Program-made: the position numbers and the translations under genes
Notes under the pieces: model-generated
The model's input: only the letters and a program-made list of their open reading frames with translations
The model's database searches: none
What the model was told of the DNA's origin: nothing
Shown here: one piece after another, positions 13,641 through 21,275 of the stretch
Layout of the letters: every line of letters begins with the position of its first letter
Position numbering within the stretch: position 1 is the stretch's first letter
NCBI GenBank assembly: GCA_029060215.1
Contig: JAIDUK010000003.1
Coordinates: 1-64,000 of the forward strand
Length of the DNA stretch: 64,000 nucleotides
Direction of reading: 5' to 3'
Source: Alistipes sp.
GTDB lineage: Bacteria; Bacteroidota; Bacteroidia; Bacteroidales; Rikenellaceae

Positions 13641-14840
13641 TTACGCCGATTTATGCACCAACTTGTGGACGGGATGCGTACCGGCATCCAACAGGATGCC
13701 GTCCACACGGGCGAAGCCGAACAGCCCGATCGAAAGGTACTCGGCGAGCAGTTCGTTCAGACGGATCACGCGGAACGACTTGACCATACGGATCTTGAAC
13801 TTCGAGAAGTCGCCGAACAGCACCGAGGTCTTGCCCGCTGCGGCATCGTCGAGGTCGTCGTTCAGGATATAAGGTTTACCGAACAACGTCGGCGGCGTGC
13901 CGTCCTTCGCCCCCTCCTGCCAGATGTAGCGTCCCGTCGTATCCTTGATCTTGACGAGCGAGTAGAGCGTATTGCGGTTGAACATGAACCGCCCGTGCCG
14001 GGCATAGGAAGAATCCACGCCTTTCACGAGGTCGATGATACTATCCAACGTAATGGCAGCAGCGGCCGGTTGAGCATCCGAGGCCGTAGCCCACTCGACG
14101 ATGCCCTTGGGTTTGCCCTTGCCGTCGCCGCGCGTGAGGTCGTAGTTGATACCGCGTCCGAACGACTCGGCCAACAGACCCGAGAGCAGCGATTCGAGGT
14201 CGAATGCCGAGTCCTGCAACAGCTCCAACGACACGGGGACGATGGGCGTGCGGTAGGTGTAGGCTTTGAGCGTTTCGGAGCCGAACGATGGTGCGGATTT
14301 GGCGGACTGCTGGTACTCGGCCACGACCGTAGCTTTCGCATCGGTATTGTTCGCCGTAGGCATAATCAGATCGCCGCCCTTGCTCGTGGTGAGGATGGAA
14401 CCCGCCTCGAACATCCCGCCGTAGGCTTTCAGCGCGACCTCGATGCTGTCGGCGAGCGACGAAGGAACGACCACGCCGCCCGACAAACCCGTGATGCCGG
14501 CGCGCTGCTCGAAGAGTGTCCGGTGCTCGGGCGAAATATCCGCAGCGCCGCGCAGCAGGTAGTCGCGAAAAGCGGTGCGGTACTCCTCGGCACAGCGCTC
14601 GTCGAGCTGCTCGCCGGAAGTCTGTCGAGCATACTGCTGCTCGGCCTGCCGGCGTTCGATATCGACGTAGCGCTCCTCTGCTTCGACGGCACGGTCGGCC
14701 TGCTCGTACTCCGCAAGCAGCGTATTCCACCGCTCCTGCTCCTCGGAGGTCATCTCGCGCCCGTCGGTCGCGGTACGCAACTCGTCGATCTTTGCGAACA
14801 CGGCAGCGCGGCTCTCTTTAAGGGTTTTCAGTTTGCTCAT
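13641..14840 (-). CDS. HK97-type major capsid protein
   Basis: A 399-residue capsid precursor. Residues 1-75 are a coiled-coil delta domain (MSKLKTLKESRAAVFAKIDE, ERWNTLLAEYEQADRAVEAE) that acts as internal scaffold and is cut off by the prohead protease. The rest is the HK97 fold, with SGGVVVPSSLADSIEVALKA, TYRTPIVPVSLELLQDSAFD and FGDFSKFKIRMVKSFRVIRL. I place the start at ATG 14840; an upstream in-frame ATG (14885) adds 15 residues that do not look structural. A TAAGTTTG sequence (minus strand, 14875-14868) could be a -7 box just upstream. A cargo insert separates it from the protease gene, which normally is adjacent. Confidence 0.92.
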   Translation of the reverse strand: MSKLKTLKESRAAVFAKIDELRTATDGREMTSEEQERWNTLLAEYEQADRAVEAEERYVDIERRQAEQQYARQTSGEQLDERCAEEYRTAFRDYLLRGAADISPEHRTLFEQRAGITGLSGGVVVPSSLADSIEVALKAYGGMFEAGSILTTSKGGDLIMPTANNTDAKATVVAEYQQSAKSAPSFGSETLKAYTYRTPIVPVSLELLQDSAFDLESLLSGLLAESFGRGINYDLTRGDGKGKPKGIVEWATASDAQPAAAAITLDSIIDLVKGVDSSYARHGRFMFNRNTLYSLVKIKDTTGRYIWQEGAKDGTPPTLFGKPYILNDDLDDAAAGKTSVLFGDFSKFKIRMVKSFRVIRLNELLAEYLSIGLFGFARVDGILLDAGTHPVHKLVHKSA

Positions 14841-14960
14841 AAATCTCGTTATTGATTCGTTCGGGAGCAAACTTAATCCACACATCAGCCTCGAAAGGGA
14901 AACTTTGTCGCAGTTCGGAGAATTTCTCTAAAAAATATGACTAGCTGCAATTATTTTAAC

Positions 14961-14968
14961 TATTTTTG
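14961..14968 (+). promoter_or_regulatory. -7 box for the GHKL/STAS-like cassette
   Basis: TATTTTTG matches TAnnTTTG and lies 16 bases before the ATG at 14985, in AT-rich sequence. No TTG is found at the normal distance, so this is a partial promoter match. Confidence 0.5.
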
Positions 14969-14984
14969 TAAAAATGTTTGTTTT

Positions 14985-15863
14985 ATGTCGAATATTCACC
15001 TCATAAATTTCGATACGACAGACCGAAATAAATGGTTAAGCACAATTGCCGAAGCATCGGAAACGCATAGAGATTGCAAGTCGAATGACCATATTATTCT
15101 CGGATTCAACGGCATAAATGGCACAGAGAAAATTACGCCTATACATATCGTTTCACTTGCCTGCCTTATCGAATCTCTCGCAAGAAAACATGTTATTGTT
15201 CATATTCAAAATAGAGAAACGAATGCTGTAAGCAATTTTCTTTGGGAAAATTTAAGATTCAGAGAATATTGGGCTGGCGGACAAAATTTTGTTCCAGCAC
15301 AAGATACCAATGTTTTCAACCTTTGGCGAATCATCGATAATGAAAAAGAAATACACAGTAGAAGAATACACGACTATTTAAAACAAACATTTTTCCAACA
15401 TAAGGATTTAAGCGCTGTTCAGAATAGTTTGGATGAAGTTTATTACAATATTTTTGATCACGCAAATGCAGATGGGAACGCTTTTTCTTTTATTTTTTAT
15501 GACAAAGAAAATGAAAAATTGCATGTAGCAGTTTGTGATTTCGGTATCGGAATTGCTAAATCCGTTAGAAATGCATTGCCGGAAATCCCTGACGATATGG
15601 CAGCGTTGCTTAAAGCAATGGAATATAAATTCACCACCGGATCACAAACTCATAACATGGGTATGGGACTCGGCAATATCAAGGATACTTGTACTGAAGA
15701 CGATATTTTAGGTATTATCAGCAATAAAGGATGTCTATTTGCCAAGAGAGAAAATATGCGTGCTTACGAAAATACTTTCTATTTCCCCGGCACGTTAATA
15801 TATTACGAATTATCACTCTCTCATTTTGAAGAAGAGGAAATTATTGATAACTTTGCACTATAA
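14985..15863 (+). CDS. GHKL/HATPase-domain protein, phage cargo
   Basis: A 292-residue protein. The C-terminal half has a complete Bergerat ATP-binding fold: N-box SLDEVYYNIFDHANADGNAF, G1 box VAVCDFGIGIAKSV and G2 box HNMGMGLGNIKDTC. This is the histidine-kinase/anti-sigma-factor type without any kinase phosphoacceptor His or receiver. The N-terminal 110 residues are not recognised. ATG 14985 is chosen (a start at 14937 adds 16 odd residues). It lies 14 bases before a STAS-like gene, a pairing that recalls RsbW/RsbV-type partner switches. The AT-rich sequence inside a GC-rich late operon marks it as transferred cargo. Confidence 0.75.
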   Translation: MSNIHLINFDTTDRNKWLSTIAEASETHRDCKSNDHIILGFNGINGTEKITPIHIVSLACLIESLARKHVIVHIQNRETNAVSNFLWENLRFREYWAGGQNFVPAQDTNVFNLWRIIDNEKEIHSRRIHDYLKQTFFQHKDLSAVQNSLDEVYYNIFDHANADGNAFSFIFYDKENEKLHVAVCDFGIGIAKSVRNALPEIPDDMAALLKAMEYKFTTGSQTHNMGMGLGNIKDTCTEDDILGIISNKGCLFAKRENMRAYENTFYFPGTLIYYELSLSHFEEEEIIDNFAL

Positions 15864-15877
15864 TTAAGGAGGTAAAT

Positions 15878-16159
15878 ATGTGTTCGATTAATTTACAAGC
15901 AATCATGGCAAACAAGACCTATCCGGAGGCCGGAGAAATTTTGTTTGATATACTTGCTGAAAAGATTAAAAGTGAGACCAAAATTGTTCTGGACTTAGAC
16001 GGAGTAGTTTCTCTACCTTCCATGTTTTTGAATATGTCCATAGGTAAATTCATTGAAACCTATGGTGTAGACTTATTACGTCAAAAAATTTCATTCGCTA
16101 AAATAAGCGCTACACAAGCAGAACGAATTAAAGACTACATTAATAGAGTTTCAAAATAA
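15878..16159 (+). CDS. STAS-like (DUF4325-type) protein
   Basis: A 93-residue protein (possible internal start MANKTYPEAGEILFDIL). The core IVLDLDGVVSLPSMFLNMSI, followed by a helix with LLRQKISFAKISATQAERIK, fits DUF4325, a STAS-like domain. In such proteins a strand ending in D-G and then a 'SxxFLNxxxG' helix is diagnostic. STAS domains bind GHKL ATPases of the RsbW type, so the upstream ATPase is a likely partner; DUF4325 proteins often accompany ATPases in phage and mobile contexts. An RBS-like AAGGAGG precedes its ATG, and a terminator follows. Confidence 0.75.
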   Translation: MCSINLQAIMANKTYPEAGEILFDILAEKIKSETKIVLDLDGVVSLPSMFLNMSIGKFIETYGVDLLRQKISFAKISATQAERIKDYINRVSK

Positions 16160-16160
16160 A

Positions 16161-16187
16161 AAAGCCTCATTGAAATGAGGTTTTTTT
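16161..16187 (+). terminator. terminator of the GHKL/STAS-like pair
   Basis: AAAGCCTCAT, TGAA loop, ATGAGG and then a run of seven T. The A-run on the left makes it work in both directions, so it also fits the end of the protease remnant on the minus strand. Confidence 0.85.
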
Positions 16188-16293
16188 ATTTTCGAAGTCG
16201 TAATTGCAAACTCTCGACCAGCCGCTTTCTCGCCCGGCTTTCGGCGGCGGCACGGTCATTTCGTTCCGGTTGCGGTGCGTGTTCGCGCAGATA
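16186..16293 (-). pseudogene. remnant of a prohead protease 3' end
   Basis: The minus-strand peptide YLREHAPQPERNDR...ARKRLVESL (about 35 residues plus stop) matches the C-terminus of the intact protease (17041-17685), with 25 of 29 aligned residues identical. DNA similarity extends over about 95 bases (16196-16300 versus 17050-17150). The reading frame upstream (to 16374) does not continue as protease. So a second, diverged copy of the gene's last 100 bases lies on the far side of the cargo, next to the capsid gene. The natural reading is that it is the original gene end, displaced when a cassette brought in a replacement end. Confidence 0.85.
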
Positions 16294-16461
16294 TCCAGTC
16301 GGCTGGTCGAGAGAAAATGGGCATACGGCCGATTTTACGGATGCTCCAATTATCCGAAATGCAAGTTCACGCATCGTTGCTGAAGTGTTATTTTTTCATT
16401 TCTGAACACGATTTGCCGATAATAATCAGGAATAATACAGCATTCTGAAATAAGAAAGTAT

Positions 16462-16469
16462 TATCTTTG
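16462..16469 (+). promoter_or_regulatory. -7 box for a leaderless toxin-antitoxin transcript
   Basis: TATCTTTG ends 4 bases before the ATG at 16474. With the usual distance from -7 box to transcription start, the mRNA would begin at or next to the start codon. No TTG lies at -33. Confidence 0.55.
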
Positions 16470-16473
16470 CAGT

Positions 16474-16800
16474 ATGAATATTCGGGAGCATATCGCAGAT
16501 AAATTGATTGTCTCAGGCGGGTTCTGGTCGTATGACAAGACATCCGTTCGGGAAAATATGTCCGACGATCAACTGATAGGAGCCGCTCTCGAAAAACTCG
16601 ATTTAGACGATATCGATTTGTTGTTCCGGCTTTTTCCCGCAAAGAAAATCAAAGATGTTTGGCGCCGGACGATGGTCGTGCAGGGCGATTACTATTATTC
16701 GCTCAATCGTTTTTTCGCTTGGTATTATTTCGGCATTCGTTATCCGGATCGCTATCTGAAAGCGATGATGACGCGCCACCTTTCAAAATTAACCGCATGA
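16474..16800 (+). CDS. AbiEi/DUF6922-like antitoxin partner, 108 residues
   Basis: The 108-residue product (MNIREHIADKLIVSGGFWSY ... DIDLLFRLFPAKKIKDVWRR) precedes, and overlaps by 4 bases (ATGA), a truncated nucleotidyltransferase toxin gene of AbiEii type. In Bacteroidetes the first gene of such pairs is a short protein of this size with a conserved 'FPxxKIKxVW' helix. The position and overlap support an antitoxin role, although I cannot show the family fully. A TATCTTTG box just before the start suggests a leaderless transcript. The gene lies inside the protease-capsid insert, between the protease remnant and the intact protease. Confidence 0.65.
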   Translation: MNIREHIADKLIVSGGFWSYDKTSVRENMSDDQLIGAALEKLDLDDIDLLFRLFPAKKIKDVWRRTMVVQGDYYYSLNRFFAWYYFGIRYPDRYLKAMMTRHLSKLTA

Positions 16801-16955
16801 GAGGTATAGCCGAACATACCGAAGCAATTATCGAACGAGTATCCCGACTCGAGTGCATCGAAGAATGGACGCTTGTCGGCGGTACGGCGTTGGCTATCCA
16901 ACTCGACCACCGTAAGAGCGAAGATCTCGATTTCATGCGCTGGCAAACACAATAA
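16797..16955 (+). pseudogene. truncated AbiEii-type nucleotidyltransferase toxin
   Basis: The 52-residue frame reads RLECIEEWTLVGGTALAIQL then DHRKSEDLDFMRW. This is the start of an AbiEii/DUF1814 nucleotidyltransferase: G-G-T-A-L-A, then H-R-x-S-E-D-L-D-F with the two catalytic aspartates. Full-length proteins of this type have about 200-300 residues. Here the frame stops after WQTQ, and another frame (16961-17008, VVEIEEYIKGLLKQN) looks like a leftover C-terminus. Thus most of the toxin has been lost by internal deletion while the antitoxin gene survives. A terminator follows at 17007-17037. Confidence 0.8.
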
Positions 16956-17006
16956 TCTCAGTGGTCGAAATCGAAGAATACATCAAAGGGTTATTGAAAC
17001 AAAATT

Positions 17007-17037
17007 AAATGGATACAATGAAAATTGCATCCATTTT
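17007..17037 (+). terminator. terminator between toxin remnant and protease
   Basis: AAATGGAT-CAAT-GAAA-ATTG-ATCCATT pairs almost completely (one unpaired base on each side) and ends in six T. It also sits 3 bases downstream of the minus-strand protease stop, so it may serve both directions. Confidence 0.85.
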
Positions 17038-17040
17038 TTG

Positions 17041-17685
17041 TTACTGCTTGATCCGTAAACTCTCAACCAGTCGCTTTCTTGCCCAGCATTCGGCGACAAC
17101 TCGGTCATTTCGTTCCGGCTGCGGTGCGTGTTCGCGCAGATACTCGGCTTTTCGCTCTTCGAGATGCCGCACCGAGGCTTCGGTTTCGGGATAGGCAGGA
17201 AATACCACGAGCGACACATCCACCACACGAGAGAACCGGAGTATCGTCCGCTCGTCCATCGCAAGACCGTTCTGTTCATCGGCATACTGCCACTCGTCTT
17301 GCTCGACGCCGAAGCGGAACGAACATTTCGAGACGTCGCCCCGGCGTACCAGTTCCAGCATATCGTTTCCCAAAGTCGTATTCGGAGCCTCGAATGCGAA
17401 GCGCAGACCTACGTCGTCTACCTCCAATCGCAGCGTACCGCTCGTCGTGCGGGCGAGAATCGAATCGGTGTTATGGTTGAAACACATGATGACATCCGAC
17501 AGATCGCATCCATCGAACGCTCCCCGAGCGATCTTCTCCCGGAACCACCCCATAATAGGGTCGCTCCAACTCTCGAACTTCGCGGCATAGCCGACGATCG
17601 TCCGGCTGACGGTCCCCTCCTCGCGGCTCTCGATATGCAGATCGCCGACAAGGCTCCGGCTCTCTATTTCATTGTTCAGTTCCAT
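17041..17685 (-). CDS. HK97-type prohead protease
   Basis: A 214-residue serine protease that matures the prohead by cutting the capsid delta domain and itself. The family pattern is clear: TIVGYAAKFESWSDPIMGWF, then the catalytic histidine in VIMCFNHNTDSILARTTSGT and the catalytic serine in VRRGDVSKCSFRFGVEQDEW. The C-terminal 35 residues form a charged tail (EYLREHAPQPERNDR). It overlaps portal by 17 bases. The normal neighbour, the capsid gene, has been pushed about 2.2 kb away by cargo, and a diverged copy of this gene's 3' end lies at 16186-16293. Confidence 0.92.
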   Translation of the reverse strand: MELNNEIESRSLVGDLHIESREEGTVSRTIVGYAAKFESWSDPIMGWFREKIARGAFDGCDLSDVIMCFNHNTDSILARTTSGTLRLEVDDVGLRFAFEAPNTTLGNDMLELVRRGDVSKCSFRFGVEQDEWQYADEQNGLAMDERTILRFSRVVDVSLVVFPAYPETEASVRHLEERKAEYLREHAPQPERNDRVVAECWARKRLVESLRIKQ

Positions 17686-18889
17686 TCGTTTTAAGTTTTA
17701 CGGCAGTCGTTACCGGCTGCATGTTCATTTGTACGAAGTATTCGTCGCCGCCATCGTAGGAGTTCATATCTTCGAGAGAGCGGATTTCGTTGGCAGACAT
17801 CGCACCGACGATATTCATATTCTTGTAGTATTCCGAGCGGGTTTTGGCATCGCCGCGCAGCAGTCCGTTCAGGCCGAAGAGGAAGTAATACTCCCCGAAC
17901 TCGTCCTCGCGGAGCAGTTTGCGATTGAACTCCTCCTCGATGCGGACGAGATACGGCATCAGGCAATACTGCACGAACTCCATACCCTGATGCTCGATAT
18001 TGTTGTTCGTAGCACGTTCCAAATCGGCGATCATATGGGGCGGGATGCCGTAGATGGTAGCGATCTCGGTCTTTTGGAATTTGCGCGTGGCGATGAACTG
18101 TGCATCTTCGGGAGGAATGGAGATGCGTTCATAGGTCATACCTCCCTCCAATAGCAGCGGGACGTGGGCGTTGTGCAAACCGACCGATTGGGCGATGAGG
18201 TCTTTCTTGAGACGCTGGTAGGCTTCGGGCTTGAGCGTCGAGGGATATTTGAAGACGCCCGACATATTGCCGCCCTGATCGAAGAAGCGTTTGCCGTAGA
18301 GTTGCGCCGAAACGGAGAGTGCGAGGTTATCGCGATGGACGGCGATCGGGCTTTTGCCCTTGTAGCCGTTGGTCGAGAGACCACGCAGATGGATGACGTC
18401 CTCGTTCGGGAGCAGTTCGCCCGTGTTCAAGCGGTAGAACAATTCGTCGTTGTCGGTAAGGAGCGGTTCGATACGGGCAGGATGAATGAATTTCAGTCGA
18501 ACGGGACGGTAGCGTTTGTCCCGAAAGATGCGGACATAGCCGTTGCCCCACAGAGCGCACGAGACCATCAGATGGTGCATCAGGTCGAAACGTGTGGAAT
18601 AGGAGTTGGGGACCTGTACGAGTCGGTGGCAGAGATGGCCGTACTGTCGCTCCCGGCCACGCACAGTACGGCGATAGAGATGCAAAGGGAGCGTTCCGAC
18701 CGTTTCGGAGAGGATTCGCACGCAAGCCCAAACCGCTGTAAGGTTCAATGCGCCCTCCTCGGTGATATACGGCTGGTGCGTGGCATCGGCGACCGTGTCG
18801 GCGGTAATGACTTTATTCACCGCCGCCTCGAATTCGGCCGATGAAATGTCGCGCCGCTCGCCCCTATGCAAAAATGGGAACCACTTCAC
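17669..18889 (-). CDS. HK97-type portal protein
   Basis: A 406-residue portal subunit that forms the DNA-entry dodecamer. Recognisable segments are LNLTAVWACVRILSETVGTL, PLHLYRRTVRGRERQYGHLC, and later RKFQKTEIATIYGIPPHMIA with the 'ATNNNIEHQGMEF' segment that closes the phage_portal domain. The start is a GTG (18889) that shares its first base with a TAG stop of a remnant frame just upstream (18890-18935). This stop/start overlap suggests that an upstream core gene once ended here. A TATGTTTG (minus strand, about 18912) is a possible -7 box without a -33. Confidence 0.92.
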   Translation of the reverse strand: MKWFPFLHRGERRDISSAEFEAAVNKVITADTVADATHQPYITEEGALNLTAVWACVRILSETVGTLPLHLYRRTVRGRERQYGHLCHRLVQVPNSYSTRFDLMHHLMVSCALWGNGYVRIFRDKRYRPVRLKFIHPARIEPLLTDNDELFYRLNTGELLPNEDVIHLRGLSTNGYKGKSPIAVHRDNLALSVSAQLYGKRFFDQGGNMSGVFKYPSTLKPEAYQRLKKDLIAQSVGLHNAHVPLLLEGGMTYERISIPPEDAQFIATRKFQKTEIATIYGIPPHMIADLERATNNNIEHQGMEFVQYCLMPYLVRIEEEFNRKLLREDEFGEYYFLFGLNGLLRGDAKTRSEYYKNMNIVGAMSANEIRSLEDMNSYDGGDEYFVQMNMQPVTTAVKLKTNGTEQ

Positions 18890-18952
18890 TATCGCTTGCC
18901 TTTATTCGAGACAAACATAGCGAAGCGGTTCGAGATATGGATAAGACAATGT

Positions 18953-19372
18953 CTATCCCGAAATTATTTCATTTGTCAATCTTTCTAAATTTTCTTCTCT
19001 GACACGGGGCTTCAACTGACATTGCCAGACCGTGAGTACGCGATATCCGAGTTCTTCCAGTTCACGTTTTTTTCGTTCGTCCCGTTCTAAATTATCCGCG
19101 ATCTTTTTCTCCCAATATTCGAGATTGGTCGATGGCAGATGAGAATACTTACATTCTTTATGTCCGTGCCAAAAACAGCCGTTCACGAATACTGCAGTCT
19201 TATATTTCGGGAAAACGATATCCGGCGTACCCGGCAATCGCTTTACATTCTTCCGATACCTCAAACCGCGCGCGAAAAGGTATTTCCGGACTACTATTTC
19301 GGGTTTCGTCTCTTTTCCCGTTACATGGGACATTATCTCCGAACGTTTCTCTTTGCTGACCGTATCCGCCAT
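18953..19372 (-). CDS. vsr: Vsr-type DNA mismatch endonuclease
   Basis: The 139-residue product matches very-short-patch-repair endonucleases along its whole length: KRSEIMSHVTGKETKPEIVV, RLPGTPDIVFPKYKTAVFVN with the catalytic aspartate in PDIV, and GCFWHGHKECKYSHLPSTNL with the zinc/metal-binding His. Vsr nicks 5' to T:G mismatches left by deamination of 5-methylcytosine. It is the last gene of an operon with a cytosine methylase and a GHKL-TIR protein, starting 3 bases after the GHKL-TIR stop. In some restriction systems a Vsr-fold enzyme is the restriction nuclease, which is an alternative here. Confidence 0.9.
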   Translation of the reverse strand: MADTVSKEKRSEIMSHVTGKETKPEIVVRKYLFARGLRYRKNVKRLPGTPDIVFPKYKTAVFVNGCFWHGHKECKYSHLPSTNLEYWEKKIADNLERDERKKRELEELGYRVLTVWQCQLKPRVREENLERLTNEIISG

Positions 19373-19375
19373 AGT

Positions 19376-21247
19376 TTATTTTATGATGATCCGTTCTTTA
19401 AGGCGGTCCATATTTTCCTTACGAGTTTTCTTCGTATAGCCGAGTTTCTCGCAAACAGCTTCTATTTTCTGACAAAAGACATCTGCATTCAGTCCGGTCA
19501 TACATAATTCGTTATTTTCGTTTCGTTCCGTGCAATGCCATAATGCTTCATCGTTCAAAGGATGTTGCGGTTTGAACGGAGGAATATTGAATATCCTATT
19601 ATCTACTTGAGTAATCCAAGAAGCGCCGATTTCGGTCATCGCTCCCCATGCGCCAGGCGTATTGTCGCTCGTAACGAATATTACGAAGATTTTTTGATTC
19701 GAGTAGCTCTCGACGAAAAAATCTCTTAAATAATTGTAAATCGAAGTCGTTCCTTCCGGAATACGACTCGCTTCATCATCGCAACTCGTATACAATATAT
19801 CTTCCGGAGGAACTCCATTGAATATCAAAAACGAATATATCAGATCCGCCAGACCTTTATCTTTCGAAGCATGACTGATAAGGATTTTCTTCTTCTGGGA
19901 ATCTACGACAGTTTTCAAACCCAATGCTTGTGCATTGTCGTTGATCGCTTCGGAGATGACTCGTTCGATAGTTTCTTTGGAAGAATCCGGTGCTAATTTT
20001 CCGATTCCAGCAGCGGCATTTTCGCTCACTCTCGTTTTGAATGTATCTACCGCAGCTCGAAATCTCGCTTCATTGTCTTTTTGTTTTTCCAACTTTTGTT
20101 GCTTCTTTTCTTTATTCGCTTCATCGGTATATGCTATCCTTTTTCGAATAATATTCGGGAGAAGCCGGTCTCTGACATAATTCGTTACGGCAATATAGCG
20201 AGGATCATCGGATTTATAACCCTGTCTATTGCTCAATGCCATATCCGGAAGTTCGGATAATTCGAATAAATCTACATATAATTGACCGACGATATAGACC
20301 TCATTCAGTTTGTTCTGTCCGACGATCGGCAATATATTGAACTCGCCTAATTTTTTATTGGCATATAATGAAATAAAATTATCGGGGAAATCCGTAAGAG
20401 CGGCTTTTCGACCTCTGGTAGATTCATATGCTCCGATCCACCCTTTCATTTCCAAAATATATTCCCGTTCTTCTCCGGAATTGTTTTTCAAAGTCAACGA
20501 TTCCGTATACGGTTCTCTATTTTCGACTAAATCGGAACGTTTATAAGGATATTTATCTGGAACAAACTTGCTTAACCGGGCAAATTCATCCCCCAATGAG
20601 ATGAAAGCGCATAACTCTTTCGCTACATTTTCATCGAAAGTATCGATTGTAATATTTTTGTCTCCTCCGATGATATGGATCTTAAAATCATCATTGACTA
20701 ATGGAAATATTTTAAGGAGATTGCGTTTTACCGAATCGGATGTTTTATTCAGTCTATATCGAGGGTTCCGCATTACAATCGCTGTTCCGTTGTTTTCGAT
20801 ATGAGCGAATACTATCTCCTCGTCCGGTATGGCTTTCAATTTATTTCCATCAAAGGGTATTCGTGCGAGAACGAATCCCGATTTTTCGCCGTTGCTGATG
20901 GTCATGACATCGACCCATTCGGAAACGGATAATGCCGCTAATTTCCCGACTCCTTTCCGACCCATTTTACGACGATTACCGGAGCGCGTTTTCGCTTCAT
21001 CTTCATTGGTTCGCGAAATACCGGCGACATGCAGGAATTTTCCGACTTCGCCTTTCTCATACGACATGCCATGTCCATCGTCTTCGATGCGGATATCGTT
21101 CTCGCCAGAAATTATATATACGTTATGGGCATCCGCATCATAAGCATTGGCGATGAGTTCAGCCAATACATAGTAAATGTTCGTATAAAGGTTCGGCCCC
21201 AGCAGCTCCAATATTCTCGGGTCAACATCCAATTCGTATTCCTTCAT
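19376..21247 (-). CDS. GHKL (MORC/HSP90-like) ATPase fused to a TIR domain
   Basis: A 623-residue two-part protein. Residues 1 to about 330 are a GHKL ATPase of the MORC/HSP90-like type: N-box AELIANAYDADAHNV, G1 IRIEDDGHGMSYEK and lid motif RRKMGRKGVGKLAALSVSEW. Residues about 365-410 are Lys/Glu-rich and probably coiled coil. Residues about 452-600 are a TIR domain (KKKILISHASKDKGLADLIY ... GAWGAMTEIGASWITQ) with the conserved Ser-His start and a Glu at the expected NADase position (E539). The gene is AT-rich, 28 bases after a cytosine methylase gene and 3 bases before vsr. I infer a nucleic-acid-triggered TIR effector, with the methylase marking self. Confidence 0.85.
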   Translation of the reverse strand: MKEYELDVDPRILELLGPNLYTNIYYVLAELIANAYDADAHNVYIISGENDIRIEDDGHGMSYEKGEVGKFLHVAGISRTNEDEAKTRSGNRRKMGRKGVGKLAALSVSEWVDVMTISNGEKSGFVLARIPFDGNKLKAIPDEEIVFAHIENNGTAIVMRNPRYRLNKTSDSVKRNLLKIFPLVNDDFKIHIIGGDKNITIDTFDENVAKELCAFISLGDEFARLSKFVPDKYPYKRSDLVENREPYTESLTLKNNSGEEREYILEMKGWIGAYESTRGRKAALTDFPDNFISLYANKKLGEFNILPIVGQNKLNEVYIVGQLYVDLFELSELPDMALSNRQGYKSDDPRYIAVTNYVRDRLLPNIIRKRIAYTDEANKEKKQQKLEKQKDNEARFRAAVDTFKTRVSENAAAGIGKLAPDSSKETIERVISEAINDNAQALGLKTVVDSQKKKILISHASKDKGLADLIYSFLIFNGVPPEDILYTSCDDEASRIPEGTTSIYNYLRDFFVESYSNQKIFVIFVTSDNTPGAWGAMTEIGASWITQVDNRIFNIPPFKPQHPLNDEALWHCTERNENNELCMTGLNADVFCQKIEAVCEKLGYTKKTRKENMDRLKERIIIK

Positions 21248-21275
21248 TTTCGAAAAGATCGGGATAAATGTATAA

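Noticed and set aside
13053-14855. 600-codon plus-strand frame opposite the connector and capsid genes
   Set aside because: Shadow of GC-rich minus-strand genes. Its translation is rich in Arg, Gly and Gln with no domain, and it runs across four established head genes.
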